Assembly: GCA_020724065.1 (NCBI GenBank)
Contig: DYHQ01000001.1
Span: forward strand, 90,782-123,914
Origin: Candidatus Puniceispirillum sp.
GTDB lineage: Bacteria > Electryoneota > RPQS01 > DYHQ01
Direction of reading: 5' to 3'
Length of the DNA stretch: 33,133 nucleotides
The notes beneath the pieces were generated by a model. The model made no database searches, was not told the origin of the DNA, and worked only from the letters and a program-made list of their open reading frames with translations. Position 1 is the first letter of the stretch, and each line of letters opens with the position of its first letter. The translations under genes were made by a program, and so were the position numbers. This document shows positions 7,242-16,564 of this stretch, in pieces.

Positions 7242-8249
7242 ATGATGGTGGACTACCGACAGGCAGGGGTTGACATTGAGAGGGCATCGGCCGCAAAACA
7301 GCTTATTGCTGCCCATGCGAAAACGACATTCACTTCGTCAGTGCTGCGGGACGTTGGACATTTCGGCGGCTTCTTCCGATTGCCGCAAGACGGACCTGCG
7401 AAATCCGTGTTGGTCGCCAGCACCGATGGTGTCGGAACGAAACTTCTTCTTGCCAATACACTGGGCCGACTCGAAAACATCGGCGAAGATCTCGTTCATC
7501 ATTGTATCAATGACATTTTGACTTGCGGAGCGCTGCCACTCTTTTTTTTGGACTACATCGCTTTTGGCAAATTGGAGATTGCGAAGGTGGACGCCATCGC
7601 GGGAAGTCTGGCTCGCGCGTGTCGCACATACCACATGGCGCTCATCGGTGGTGAGACCGCCGAGATGCCCGATTTGTATGGCGATTCTGATTTTGACCTC
7701 GCGGGTACGATCGTGGGTTGGGTATCCGAGGATGCTATCCTCGATGGCAGCCGGGTCACTGATGGAGATGTGCTGCTCGGCTTGGCTTCAAATGGCTTGC
7801 ATACCAACGGTTATAGTCTGGCTCGAAAGGTCTTCGCCGCCGAGATTGGAAGTGGTGAGCTGAGCAGACACGACCCTGTGCTGAATGAATCTCTTGCGGA
7901 TGCTCTCTTGAAGTCTCATCGGTGTTACTTGAGTGTCGTCAAGCCATTCTTGGGAGAAGATTTCCTGCATGCCATGGCGCATATCACGGGGGGAGGCATC
8001 ATAGACAATATTCGTCGCGTTTTACCGAAAGGACTGAGAGCTGAGGTGGATTGGCAAGCATGGCAGCAGCCTCAAATTTTTCAGCGCCTGGCATTGAAAG
8101 GTACTATTAGCGAAGGCGAAATGCGCCGCGTTTTCAACCTCGGCATCGGCTTTGTCTTGATTGTGAGCGAGGAAGCAGAGACGGTCATTTCGTCATGCCT
8201 TCGACAGAACGGTGAGCAGGTCTATCGAATCGGACAGGTCATCGCGTGA
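7242..8249 (+). CDS. purM: Phosphoribosylformylglycinamidine cyclo-ligase (AIR synthetase)
   Basis: About 335 residues. PurM closes the imidazole ring in step five of purine synthesis (FGAM + ATP to AIR), in the cytosol. Motifs in order: an N-terminal DYRQAGVDIE, VASTDGVGTKLLLAN (nucleotide loop), INDILTCGALPLFFLDY, GGETAEMPDLY, LASNGLHTNGYSLARK, HITGGGIIDNIRRVLP. Start choice: ATG ATG GTG at 7242-7250; an in-frame TTG at 7236 overlaps the -10 box and is unlikely. No ribosome binding site precedes it, consistent with a leaderless message. It overlaps plsY by GTGA. Other pur genes are not in this window. Confidence 0.95.
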   Translation: MMVDYRQAGVDIERASAAKQLIAAHAKTTFTSSVLRDVGHFGGFFRLPQDGPAKSVLVASTDGVGTKLLLANTLGRLENIGEDLVHHCINDILTCGALPLFFLDYIAFGKLEIAKVDAIAGSLARACRTYHMALIGGETAEMPDLYGDSDFDLAGTIVGWVSEDAILDGSRVTDGDVLLGLASNGLHTNGYSLARKVFAAEIGSGELSRHDPVLNESLADALLKSHRCYLSVVKPFLGEDFLHAMAHITGGGIIDNIRRVLPKGLRAEVDWQAWQQPQIFQRLALKGTISEGEMRRVFNLGIGFVLIVSEEAETVISSCLRQNGEQVYRIGQVIA

Positions 8250-8863
8250 ATTTCTTCCTCCTGCTTTTTCTCGGCTATCTGATTGGGGCTCTACCGACTG
8301 GAGTCATCGTCTGCCGGATTCTCAAGAAGACAGATCCGCGCCGCATAGGCTCAGGAAGTACAGGAGCAACGAATGTCTCGCGCCTGTTGGGCACAAAGTG
8401 GGGTGTTCTCGTTCTCGGAGTGGATTGTCTTAAAGGCTACTTGCCAGTCGCTTTGTTGGCGCCTGCTTTGGTGGAGGTTGAGGGAGTTGAATTGGGGAGG
8501 GTGCTTGTGGGTGTTGCCGCGGTTCTCGGTCATGTATGGACTGTTTTTGGAGCGTTTCGCGGAGGCAAAGGCGTGGGAACTTCGGCAGGCGTTATGCTGG
8601 CTTTGGACGCGACGAATTTGGCTATATGTCTTGGAGTGTGGCTTGCTGTCTTCTTGGGCTTCCGGATCGTATCGCTTGCGTCTCTTTCGGTGGCTTTGGC
8701 ATTTTCAGTCCTTAGCTGGTTCTTGGCAGGACGATCTATGGAACTGAGAACAGCGAGCATCTTCTTTGCACTTCTTCTCTTCTACACGCATCGCCAGAAC
8801 ATCGGTCGCTTGCTTAAAGGAACAGAATTGCCTCCGGGGCGTGGAGGAATTACATGCGCATAG
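8246..8863 (+). CDS. plsY: Acyl-phosphate glycerol-3-phosphate acyltransferase PlsY
   Basis: 205 residues of integral membrane protein. PlsY transfers acyl chains from acyl-phosphate to the sn-1 position of glycerol-3-phosphate, the first committed step of phospholipid synthesis in most bacteria. Motifs: GYLIGALPTGVIV, GSGSTGATNVSRLLG (residues 32-46), and GHVWTVFGAFRGGKGVGTSAG, the conserved phosphate-binding loop. It starts with GTG overlapping the purM stop. The pairing with gpsA, which makes its glycerol-3-phosphate substrate, is a common arrangement. Its end overlaps gpsA by 10 nt. Confidence 0.94.
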   Translation: MNFFLLLFLGYLIGALPTGVIVCRILKKTDPRRIGSGSTGATNVSRLLGTKWGVLVLGVDCLKGYLPVALLAPALVEVEGVELGRVLVGVAAVLGHVWTVFGAFRGGKGVGTSAGVMLALDATNLAICLGVWLAVFLGFRIVSLASLSVALAFSVLSWFLAGRSMELRTASIFFALLLFYTHRQNIGRLLKGTELPPGRGGITCA

Positions 8864-9852
8864 CTTGTTTGGGTGCGGGCAATTGGGGGACAACACTGGC
8901 CATTCTGTTGGCCGAAAAAGGTCATTCTATCCGGCTTTGGGAATACCGCAGGGACTTGGCTGAAGAAATGGCCAAGCGGCGCGAAAATCGGTTGTATCTT
9001 CCATCATTTCGTTTGCCCGAATCCATTGCGGTCACTCATGACTTGAATACCGCCGTTGAGTCAGCAGAAATTCTGCTGCTGGCAGTGCCGTGCCAGACGG
9101 TGCGCTCGATTTGTCGTCAGTTAGGTGAATGCAAGTTGCAGGTGCGATATCTTGTGTCGGGCGTGAAGGGTATTGAAAAGGAGTCACTGCGTCGCGTTTC
9201 AGAGATCATCGGGGAAGAATTGCCGGTTTTGAGCGGTTCCAGCTACGCCACGCTGTCCGGGCCAAGTCTTGCTCTTGAAGTAGCATGGAGACGACCCACC
9301 TCTGTTGTGATAGCTTCGACATCTCTCGATATGGCAAGAGAAATGCAGGAGGTTTTTTCGGCCCCTTTCTTTCGCGTCTACGCCAGCGAAGATGTCGTGG
9401 GAGTTGAACTGGCGGGGGCGCTGAAGAACATCGTGGCGCTTGCTGCCGGCATTTGTGACGGTTTGGGGCTCGGAATGAATACAAAAGGAGCCCTGATTAC
9501 ACGGGGACTGGCCGAAATTGCTCGGTTGGGTGAAGCTCTGGGCGGGAAACGAATCACCTTTGCCGGTCTGTCCGGCATGGGCGACCTTATAACAACCTGC
9601 ACGAGTCCTCTAAGCCGGAATCGTCGTGTTGGCGAGGCTTTGGCAAGGGGGAAGCAATTGGAAGACATTTTGCGGGAGATGGTCATGGTCGCCGAGGGGG
9701 TGCCGACGGCGCAGGCGGGCCAAGAGCTTGCACGCCGACACGGCATTCCCATGCCAATCACCGACGCCGTGTGCAAAGTTTTGTTTGAGGGAAAGCCGCC
9801 AAGCCAGGCGGTGGAAGAGCTCATGATGCGAAAACTTAAAGTGGAAGATTAG
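8854..9852 (+). CDS. gpsA: Glycerol-3-phosphate dehydrogenase [NAD(P)+]
   Basis: 332 residues, full length. It reduces dihydroxyacetone phosphate to sn-glycerol-3-phosphate for phospholipid synthesis. An N-terminal Rossmann fold carries GAGNWGTTLA. Next come LLAVPCQTVR, VSGVKGIEKE, LSGPSLALEVA, then the catalytic Lys in ELAGALKNIVALAAG and GLSGMGDLITTCTSPLSRN. The ATG at 8854 follows GGAGG at close spacing and overlaps the end of plsY. Confidence 0.95.
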   Translation: MRIACLGAGNWGTTLAILLAEKGHSIRLWEYRRDLAEEMAKRRENRLYLPSFRLPESIAVTHDLNTAVESAEILLLAVPCQTVRSICRQLGECKLQVRYLVSGVKGIEKESLRRVSEIIGEELPVLSGSSYATLSGPSLALEVAWRRPTSVVIASTSLDMAREMQEVFSAPFFRVYASEDVVGVELAGALKNIVALAAGICDGLGLGMNTKGALITRGLAEIARLGEALGGKRITFAGLSGMGDLITTCTSPLSRNRRVGEALARGKQLEDILREMVMVAEGVPTAQAGQELARRHGIPMPITDAVCKVLFEGKPPSQAVEELMMRKLKVED

Positions 9853-9867
9853 AAAGCAACTTTACGA

Positions 9868-11157
9868 ATGCAAACCTATATTTCAGGCATCGCAGCGCAG
9901 GAAGGAAAAAGCGCCACACTCAAGGGCTGGCTCTATAATATCCGCTCCGGTGGCAAGATACGCTTCCTGCTCGTGCGTGATGGTACAGGGATTATCCAGT
10001 GTGTGGCGTCTCAGGCCGATGTCGGCGAAGAAACCTTTGAATTGATTGACACCCTCACTCAAGAATCCTCAATCGAGGTCACCGGCACTGTGCGTGCGGA
10101 CAAGCGTGCTCCCGGAGGATATGAGCTTGTGATGACCAAGCTCGAGCTTGTCGGTCGGGCTGCGGATTATCCCATCACACCCAAAGAACACGGCACGGCT
10201 TTTCTCATGGAGAATCGGCATCTCTGGGTGCGCAGCCGGCGACAGGCTGCGATTCTGCGTGTTCGCCACGAAATCGTCCGTGCGATTCGCGACTTCTTTG
10301 ATGACCGGGGTTTTGTTCTCTTCGATACGCCGATTTTCACACCCGCTGCGTGTGAAGGAACCTCGACGCTCTTCGAGACGGACTATTTCGGTGAGAAGGC
10401 ATATCTCACTCAATCGGGTCAGCTCTATGCCGAATCCGGGGCCATGGCGTTGGGTAAGGTCTATTGCTTTGGGCCTACTTTCCGCGCGGAAAAGAGCAAG
10501 ACGCGTCGCCATTTGATTGAATTCTGGATGGTCGAGCCGGAGGTCGCCTATCTCGATTTGGACGGCGACATGGAGCTTGCCGAGGATTTTGTTTTCTATG
10601 TCGTCGAGCAAGTGCTCGCGAATCGCAGGGAAGAGCTCGATATCATCGAGCGCGACACAAGTCCTCTGGAGAAAATCAAGAAACCTTTCCCGCGAATTTC
10701 CTACACCGAATGTGTGGACATTCTCAACAAAGCGGGGCATCCATTCCAATGGGGAAACGACTTGGGAGGCGATGAAGAAACCATCGTGTCGTCTCAATTC
10801 GAATCGCCGGTGATGGTGCATCATTTTCCCGCAGAAATCAAAGCTTTCTATATGAAAAACGATCCGCAAGATGAGCGGCTTGCGCTGGGATTTGACATGT
10901 TGGCCCCGGAGGGCAAGGGGGAGATTATCGGCGGCGGACAGCGCGAAGATGATTACGATATGCTCGTCAAGAAGATTCAGGCACATAATCTTCCTCTCGA
11001 AGCATTCGATTGGTATCTCGATTTGCGCAAGTATGGAACGGTTCCGCATGCGGGATTCGGACTCGGTCTGGAACGCACAGTCGGTTGGATATGTGGACTA
11101 TCGCATGTGCGAGAGACGATTCCCTTCCCGCGAATGCTGCATCGTCTGAAGCCCTGA
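9868..11157 (+). CDS. asnS: Asparaginyl-tRNA synthetase
   Basis: 429 residues, class IIb aminoacyl-tRNA synthetase charging tRNA-Asn. An N-terminal OB fold ([20 protein letters not shown]) binds the anticodon. The catalytic core follows, with [25 protein letters not shown], motif 2 [19 protein letters not shown] and motif 3 [17 protein letters not shown]. The motif 2 neighbourhood WMVEPE is typical of AsnS rather than AspS. ATG 9868 lies 15 nt after gpsA with no clear ribosome binding site. Confidence 0.94.
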   Translation: MQTYISGIAAQEGKSATLKGWLYNIRSGGKIRFLLVRDGTGIIQCVASQADVGEETFELIDTLTQESSIEVTGTVRADKRAPGGYELVMTKLELVGRAADYPITPKEHGTAFLMENRHLWVRSRRQAAILRVRHEIVRAIRDFFDDRGFVLFDTPIFTPAACEGTSTLFETDYFGEKAYLTQSGQLYAESGAMALGKVYCFGPTFRAEKSKTRRHLIEFWMVEPEVAYLDLDGDMELAEDFVFYVVEQVLANRREELDIIERDTSPLEKIKKPFPRISYTECVDILNKAGHPFQWGNDLGGDEETIVSSQFESPVMVHHFPAEIKAFYMKNDPQDERLALGFDMLAPEGKGEIIGGGQREDDYDMLVKKIQAHNLPLEAFDWYLDLRKYGTVPHAGFGLGLERTVGWICGLSHVRETIPFPRMLHRLKP

Positions 11158-11172
11158 GAGAGTCGTTGGCCA

Positions 11173-11457
11173 ATGAGCGAATCCACTGTGCGCGCACATA
11201 TTGTCGTTTCGGGATTGGTGCAGGGTGTCTGCTATCGCTATTTTGCGATGGAGGAAGCCGAGAGATTGGGTTTGGCAGGCTGGGTGAAGAATCTGCCGTC
11301 AGGGGATGTCGAGGCGGAAGTGGAAGGCGACCGGTCGGGAGTCGAAGCACTCATCAAGGCTCTGAAAATCGGCCCTCGGACTGCCCGCGTTACCGACGTC
11401 CATATCGGATGGATCGAGCCGAAGGGTGAACCTGGCGGTTTTCGCATTCGATACTGA
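11173..11457 (+). CDS. acyP: Acylphosphatase
   Basis: 94 residues, the normal size. It hydrolyses acyl-phosphates such as acetyl-phosphate or carbamoyl-phosphate. The signature VSGLVQGVCYRYFA supplies the phosphate-binding loop and catalytic Arg, and GWVKNLPSGDVE supplies the catalytic Asn. The C-terminus GFRIRY is usual for the family. It begins 15 nt after asnS. Confidence 0.93.
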   Translation: MSESTVRAHIVVSGLVQGVCYRYFAMEEAERLGLAGWVKNLPSGDVEAEVEGDRSGVEALIKALKIGPRTARVTDVHIGWIEPKGEPGGFRIRY

Positions 11458-11505
11458 ATCCTCCGGCTGAGGTGAGACAGAGGAGAATAGAATCAAAAAA
11501 TTGAT

Positions 11506-12078
11506 ATGAAAAAGGTTGATTTCCCGATTGATAAGAGAGAGTGGCATCCAGGTCTTATTCCAGGGCCTGTGGTTCTGATATCAACTTGCAACTCAAAAGG
11601 GGAACCAAATATCGCGCCGAAAAGCTGGCTTCAAATGGTCTCCTTTGAGCCTCCCATATTGATGTTCTCGGGCACCAAAGACAATGTGACGGAGAGGAAT
11701 ATTGTCGAGAATGAGGATTTTGGTGTTAATTTTGTGAATTCGTCCATGGCACCGAGGGTCTATGGATGCATCCAATGGTCCGGTCAGGAGCGAATTGAGA
11801 AGACAGGATTCACGCTTGTCAAAGCGACAAAGATTCGAGCACCGCTTGTAGATGAGTGCAACGCCCATCTTGAATGTCGTCTTCACAGTACTGCAGAAGT
11901 GGGTAGTGGCTTCATCATTTACGGAGAGATTGTTGTTGCCTCCATCTTGGAAGCCATACTTCAAGTCGGGTATGAAGAGAGATATAAGTTGTTGGATCAG
12001 ATTGTTTTTCTTGAGAACGCAATGTTTTCGAGGATCTGCAATGTCGAACAGATAGAACAAATCGCGGCGGCTTATTAG
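11506..12078 (+). CDS. Flavin reductase-like, FMN-binding split-barrel protein
   Basis: 190 residues. The N-terminal half shows the flavin reductase-like layout: a PGPVVLISTCNSKGEPNIAP segment, then SFEPPILMFSG, NVTERNIVENEDFGVNF, and a late ECRLHSTAEVGSGFIIYGEI. This fold binds FMN in a homodimer and in different members reduces flavin or acts as an oxidoreductase; the substrate cannot be read from sequence. Base composition appears more AT-rich than the neighbours, and a clear SD is absent ahead of ATG 11506, so lateral gain is possible. Confidence 0.8.
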   Translation: MKKVDFPIDKREWHPGLIPGPVVLISTCNSKGEPNIAPKSWLQMVSFEPPILMFSGTKDNVTERNIVENEDFGVNFVNSSMAPRVYGCIQWSGQERIEKTGFTLVKATKIRAPLVDECNAHLECRLHSTAEVGSGFIIYGEIVVASILEAILQVGYEERYKLLDQIVFLENAMFSRICNVEQIEQIAAAY

Positions 12079-12100
12079 ATTCTGATTGCGAAATTGACCA

Positions 12101-13519
12101 ATGGAAGTTCGCGTGACATCATCCGGAGAACTTGAGCGCGTCATTTCGGCGCTTGAATCCATCGTGACGCCCGCACAAGTGCTGCTTCAGGGACACGATG
12201 ATTTCGAGAAATACGGTTCCGACGAAACGGAAGATTTGGTTTTCCTTCCTGATGTTGTTGTGCGACCGGAAACGACCGAGCAGGTTTCTGAGATATTGAA
12301 GCTTTGTTACCGCGAGAGAGTGCCAGTGACGCCGCGAGGAGGCGGCACAGGACTTTCGGGGGGCGCGTTGCCTGTGCATGGCGGGGTCGTTTTGTCGCTC
12401 GAGCGAATGAATCAGATTCTGGAGATTGACAAAGAGAATTTTTTTGCGCGACTTCAGCCCGGAGTCATCACGCAAATCTTTCAAGAGACGGTCGAAGCGG
12501 AAGGGCTTTTCTATCCTCCGGATCCCGCGAGCCGGGGCACATGCACCATTGGCGGCAATCTTGCCGAAGGAGCGGGCGGTCCGCGAGCGCTGAAATACGG
12601 CGTGACGAAAGATTATGTCTATGGCGTCGAAGCCGTGCTGCCGCAGGGAGAAATCGTTCGCTTTGGAGGCAAACTCCTAAAAGATGTCGTCGGATACAAT
12701 CTCCTCGGACTTCTGATCGGCTCCGAAGGGACACTGGCGGTGATCACAGAAGCCACGATGAAACTGATTCCGCTGCCGCGCTTTCGCAACACTTTGCTGG
12801 TTCCGTTCAATGAGATGGCGGCGGCGGCGCGTACGGTGCCTGCGATTATGCGTCGTGGAATTATTCCTTGCGCGATGGAATTCATGGAGCGTGCGTGCAT
12901 CAAGGCGATTGAAACCCATCGAGAAATGAAAGTTCAGCACAGCGACGCCGCGGCTCAGCTTCTGATTGAAGTGGACGGCAATGACGAGATGCAGCTCGAG
13001 CACGAGATGGAAATCATCGCCGAGGAATGTGATAGGGAAGGTGCTCTGGGTGTCTATCTGGCTGAAACAACGGCAAAGCAGAATGAAATCTGGGAGATGC
13101 GCCGCAGTGCAGGGGAAGCCGTAAAATCTATTTCTCCATACAAAGAAGAAGATACGGTTGTGCCGCGCGCCCGATTGCCCGAGCTTGTTGCAGGAATCCA
13201 TGAAATTGCCGCTCGCTACGAAATTTCGATTATCAGTTACGGCCATGCGGGAGACGGAAACATCCATTGCAATATCTTGAAGAGAAATCTCGAAGACTCC
13301 TATTGGAAGGAAGTTCTGCCCAAGGCGATCGAAGAGATTTTCCGGCTGGCGGTTCATCTGGGAGGCACAATTTCCGGTGAGCACGGTATCGGCTATTCTC
13401 AAAAGCGATTTCTTTCCATTGCCTTGGGCCCAACCGAGATTGCTTTATTGCGTCGTATGAAAGAGGCTTTTGATCCATTGGGGCTGCTAAATCCAGGAAA
13501 GATTTTTTCTGATTCGTGA
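12101..13519 (+). CDS. glcD: FAD-linked oxidase, GlcD family (glycolate/D-lactate dehydrogenase type)
   Basis: 472 residues. The N-terminal PCMH-type FAD domain has VPVTPRGGGTGLSGGALP (FAD pyrophosphate site), FYPPDPASRGTCTIGGNLAE, and LKYGVTKDYVYGVEAVLP. The C-terminal half has ISYGHAGDGNIHCNIL and GGTISGEHGIGYSQKRFL, the substrate/metal-site signatures of the GlcD, D-lactate and D-2-hydroxyglutarate dehydrogenase family. Usual partners GlcE and the iron-sulfur subunit GlcF are not adjacent, so the exact substrate is open. It ends at TGA overlapping the ribosome binding site of the next gene. Confidence 0.85.
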   Translation: MEVRVTSSGELERVISALESIVTPAQVLLQGHDDFEKYGSDETEDLVFLPDVVVRPETTEQVSEILKLCYRERVPVTPRGGGTGLSGGALPVHGGVVLSLERMNQILEIDKENFFARLQPGVITQIFQETVEAEGLFYPPDPASRGTCTIGGNLAEGAGGPRALKYGVTKDYVYGVEAVLPQGEIVRFGGKLLKDVVGYNLLGLLIGSEGTLAVITEATMKLIPLPRFRNTLLVPFNEMAAAARTVPAIMRRGIIPCAMEFMERACIKAIETHREMKVQHSDAAAQLLIEVDGNDEMQLEHEMEIIAEECDREGALGVYLAETTAKQNEIWEMRRSAGEAVKSISPYKEEDTVVPRARLPELVAGIHEIAARYEISIISYGHAGDGNIHCNILKRNLEDSYWKEVLPKAIEEIFRLAVHLGGTISGEHGIGYSQKRFLSIALGPTEIALLRRMKEAFDPLGLLNPGKIFSDS

Positions 13520-13527
13520 GGTGTCGT

Positions 13528-16215
13528 ATGTTTTTGCGATGGTGGACTATTCTTGTAATAATTTTTGAGGTGACGATTTCGGGAGCGGCCATTGTGGAAG
13601 AGTCGGGGTCGTTGGAAGGCTTCGTGTTAGGAGACTGTCCAGGCTGTGCGTATGACAACTTTGTCAGCCATATCTCTGAGGCAATCGCCAATGAGGGTGT
13701 GAATGACTACGGGCCCTGGTTTCTGGATCCTCAGACGAATGGTTTTGGCGGCTATGTGAATATTGAAGAAGGCGCGGCGGGCGATTCGATTCTCGCCGTT
13801 TGGCGGCAGGTTTTCACCTATTGTCTTGCCGAGGATTGGAACGGCGCCGATGCATTATTGAGCCTCTTCGACAGTCTTTTTCTCTATGACCTTGTGCATC
13901 TGACGGATGGCGAACTCGAGTATTATCTTGTTCGAGAGCGCTTGGATAGCTCCTACTTTGACGAAAATGTGGACTCGATTGAGACGGACGATGTCATCGG
14001 GAGTTTTCACAATGGTTGGGGTCTTTATGTCTTTCGTCTGGATGCTCCTCTGAACAAGACGATTATTCAAATGCCCCATCCGGAAGACGATTTCATCTCC
14101 TTGCCTGTTGGGTTGCGGCTTTTCACGCAGCTCCAAGCGAGACTTCTGATGATTGCGGGTGCGGGTCGTGAGGTTTGCTGGGATTCATCCCATGGGCCGT
14201 ACGACAATTCGAAATCGCTGAGCGATCCCACTCGAAATGAACGGAGTCCTTTCCAGATGTGCCATGAGGCTGCCTTTGAAGCTCTGGATGGAGGCCCGAC
14301 TTCTTCATCGTTGACGGTTCAGGTACATTCGTATGATTCTCAGAGATACGGCAACATACCTGATATACAAATGTCCGCTTTCCGCGATGACGGAATGCCC
14401 AATCTCCCTGTGCGAGATCGTGCTGAGCACAAGGATATTGTCCATTACTTGGGGGCTTATCCTGTCAATGGATTGCCACAGTTCCCGGTTGACAGCATTC
14501 GCATTGATACATATCTTGGGCTCTACAGCACGCCTGCCTATGCCTATTACAATAGTAATCCTCCAATCTCTTTGATGAGCACAATAGAACTCTGCGGCTA
14601 TTCGGGCAATAAGCAGGCTTTGGTGTGTCACGCCGAGCATGACCGATATGTGGACCCTGAGAATTTCATTCATTTGGAGATGGACGAATTTCCGGATGTC
14701 ATAGATGAGGACATGACTTGGGCGGAATGGTTGCCGGGAGCCATGCCGGCAACGATGACAACTTATGGGAATGTCCTGGCGTATTTTGGAGCACTGATCG
14801 CGGGAATTGACAGTGCTCTCCTGTACAATGAGACTCATCCGGACACGATGCCTCCGGATACATCGTGGATGATGACGGCGAGACAAGTTGGCCCCGGAAG
14901 TGTGGCTCTGACATGGAGTCCGCAAGCGAAAGACCGCAATTTCGAGAGCTACTGGATCTACTATGATACGGCGGATGTTTCTATGAACTCGCCGGCTGTC
15001 TCACGCGCAGAAATCCCAGAGCTTTGGAACTTCGAGCTGCTGGAAACGACGCTCGAAGGTTTGGACGAGGCTCTGATCCTTCATTATCGTTTTTCGATAG
15101 CAGGGAAAGACATTTACGGCCGCAGCGCTCCGCTCACCCCGCCGATCGGACTTGTTTCAGCGTATGGCTGGCTCATGGGAACAGTGCGAGACAGCAGCAC
15201 AAATGATCCAATCCCGGCCGAGGTGGAAGTTGTGGGCGGTACGGAGCAAACGACCGCTTCCGAGTCCGGACAGTACACGCTCTTCTTGCTTGGCAATTCC
15301 ACCTACACCGTGCGCTACTCGCTGTGGGGCTATGTGAGCCAGGAACAAACGGTCTATGTTGCCGAGGACGATACGACCTTTCTGGATGTTGCTCTGGATC
15401 CACATCCTGTTATCACTCTGTTCTCGGATGACTTTGAAAGCGGCGCGCCGGGCTGGACCCATTCCAGTCCGCCGTCATGGGGCGATCAATGGCATATCTC
15501 GAGCGAAAGAGCACACGGAGGCACCCACTCTTGGAAGTGCGGTGCCACGGGAAATGGCGATTACGGTAACCTGCTCGATGCGCGGCTGATATCGCCCGTG
15601 ATTCCGGATATTCCCAATGAAGCGCGGCTCTATTTCTGGATGGAAATCGAAGGCGAGCTGTCTTGGGCATTTCCTGATTCAGCGTACGACGGTGGCATTC
15701 TTGAGATCTCCGCGGACGGTGGACCATTCCAGCAGGTGACGACGGTCGGTGGGTATCCGAAGACATTCCGCTGGCGGTCGGGAAGTGGCGGTCCGACTAC
15801 GGGCCCAATGCCGGGTCAACCATGCTGGGCCGACGGTCCGACCTGGGTGGAAGAGGCCATGGATTTGCAGGTGTACGCAGGCCAGTCGGTCCAGTTCCGC
15901 TTCCGGTTCGGCAGCGATGCCGGTGGGGGAAACGAAGGCTGGTATGTAGATGATGTGTCGGTTATCGCGCTCGACTTGCCTGACATCAGCGTGCTGGCCG
16001 GGCTGGTTATTGCCGTGGAAGGAGATGACCTCCATCTGAGTTGGCATTCCGACGCGAACTATGGCTACCGTGTCTACAGCGACGACAATCCCCAGGGCAG
16101 CTTCACCACCCTGGTTGGTGAGACCACCGAGACCGAGCTCCTCATCGTTGGAGGTGCGGCGGCCGCTGGCATCAAGTTCTACATGGTTCGAGGTTGGAAT
16201 GGCGCGTCTTACTGA
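13528..16215 (+). CDS. Large secreted multidomain protein with putative hydrolase head
   Basis: About 895 residues with an N-terminal signal peptide. ATG 13528 is chosen over GTG 13516 because TGAGGTG sits just ahead of it. Residues about 35-430 form an unassigned domain with possible metal/acid clusters: MPHPEDDF (182-189), IAGAGREV, SDPTRNERSPFQMCH and VQVHSYDSQRYG (264-275). Then come a fibronectin III-like domain (about 445-540), a carboxypeptidase-regulatory-like domain (about 547-622, GTVRDSSTNDPIPAEV), a jelly-roll/MAM-like adhesion domain (about 633-805, FSDDFESGAPGWT to GWYVDDVSV) and a final fibronectin-like module ending FYMVRGWN. An exported enzyme or adhesin is likely; the reaction is unknown. 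By eye the 3' third is richer in GC. Confidence 0.75.
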   Translation: MFLRWWTILVIIFEVTISGAAIVEESGSLEGFVLGDCPGCAYDNFVSHISEAIANEGVNDYGPWFLDPQTNGFGGYVNIEEGAAGDSILAVWRQVFTYCLAEDWNGADALLSLFDSLFLYDLVHLTDGELEYYLVRERLDSSYFDENVDSIETDDVIGSFHNGWGLYVFRLDAPLNKTIIQMPHPEDDFISLPVGLRLFTQLQARLLMIAGAGREVCWDSSHGPYDNSKSLSDPTRNERSPFQMCHEAAFEALDGGPTSSSLTVQVHSYDSQRYGNIPDIQMSAFRDDGMPNLPVRDRAEHKDIVHYLGAYPVNGLPQFPVDSIRIDTYLGLYSTPAYAYYNSNPPISLMSTIELCGYSGNKQALVCHAEHDRYVDPENFIHLEMDEFPDVIDEDMTWAEWLPGAMPATMTTYGNVLAYFGALIAGIDSALLYNETHPDTMPPDTSWMMTARQVGPGSVALTWSPQAKDRNFESYWIYYDTADVSMNSPAVSRAEIPELWNFELLETTLEGLDEALILHYRFSIAGKDIYGRSAPLTPPIGLVSAYGWLMGTVRDSSTNDPIPAEVEVVGGTEQTTASESGQYTLFLLGNSTYTVRYSLWGYVSQEQTVYVAEDDTTFLDVALDPHPVITLFSDDFESGAPGWTHSSPPSWGDQWHISSERAHGGTHSWKCGATGNGDYGNLLDARLISPVIPDIPNEARLYFWMEIEGELSWAFPDSAYDGGILEISADGGPFQQVTTVGGYPKTFRWRSGSGGPTTGPMPGQPCWADGPTWVEEAMDLQVYAGQSVQFRFRFGSDAGGGNEGWYVDDVSVIALDLPDISVLAGLVIAVEGDDLHLSWHSDANYGYRVYSDDNPQGSFTTLVGETTETELLIVGGAAAAGIKFYMVRGWNGASY

Positions 16216-16564
16216 CTGTATGGAAGATTGGAGTCTTCCCAAAATAGACAGCTGTTGCCTTCTCGAAGAAGTCATAGGCTGGCACACCGTCGATCAGGAT
16301 TTCTAATGCGCACAACGGACTGGAAATCGGGATTCCGATTGGCGACTCGCTCTGCGGCAGTTTTCAGGTGCGACGGATAGGGTGTCGGTGAAGGTGGTTG
16401 GGACATATGGGAAGGCTTGACAAAGTTCAAAAATTTTACGAAATTAGAAAATTGTGGAGAGGAGTTCTTCTCTCCTGAGTTTCACATTCCCCAGAGACGC
16501 ACAATTGCGGGGAAACCACGGCAACTGGCGGCCCAATTGTAGACCGATGTTACCAAACCAGCTT
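16216..16564 (+). other. Intergenic region before tRNA-Arg
   Basis: No convincing gene. It holds a 6-bp hairpin at 16222-16239 just after the secreted-protein stop, without a T-tract. TTGACA at 16417-16422 lacks a good -10 at 17 nt but precedes an AT-rich patch, and may drive tRNA-Arg. An 8-bp hairpin lies at 16456-16475 (GGAGAGGA / TTCTCTCC). Its function is not known. Confidence 0.4.

Noticed and set aside
10069-11049. A 326-codon minus-strand frame opposite asnS
   Set aside because: asnS is certain on the plus strand with all class II motifs; the antisense product shows no family features.
16417-16450. A strong promoter for tRNA-Arg based on TTGACA
   Set aside because: At 17-18 nt spacing the -10 would be GAAATT or AAATTA, too far from consensus to call with confidence; noted only in the intergenic entry.
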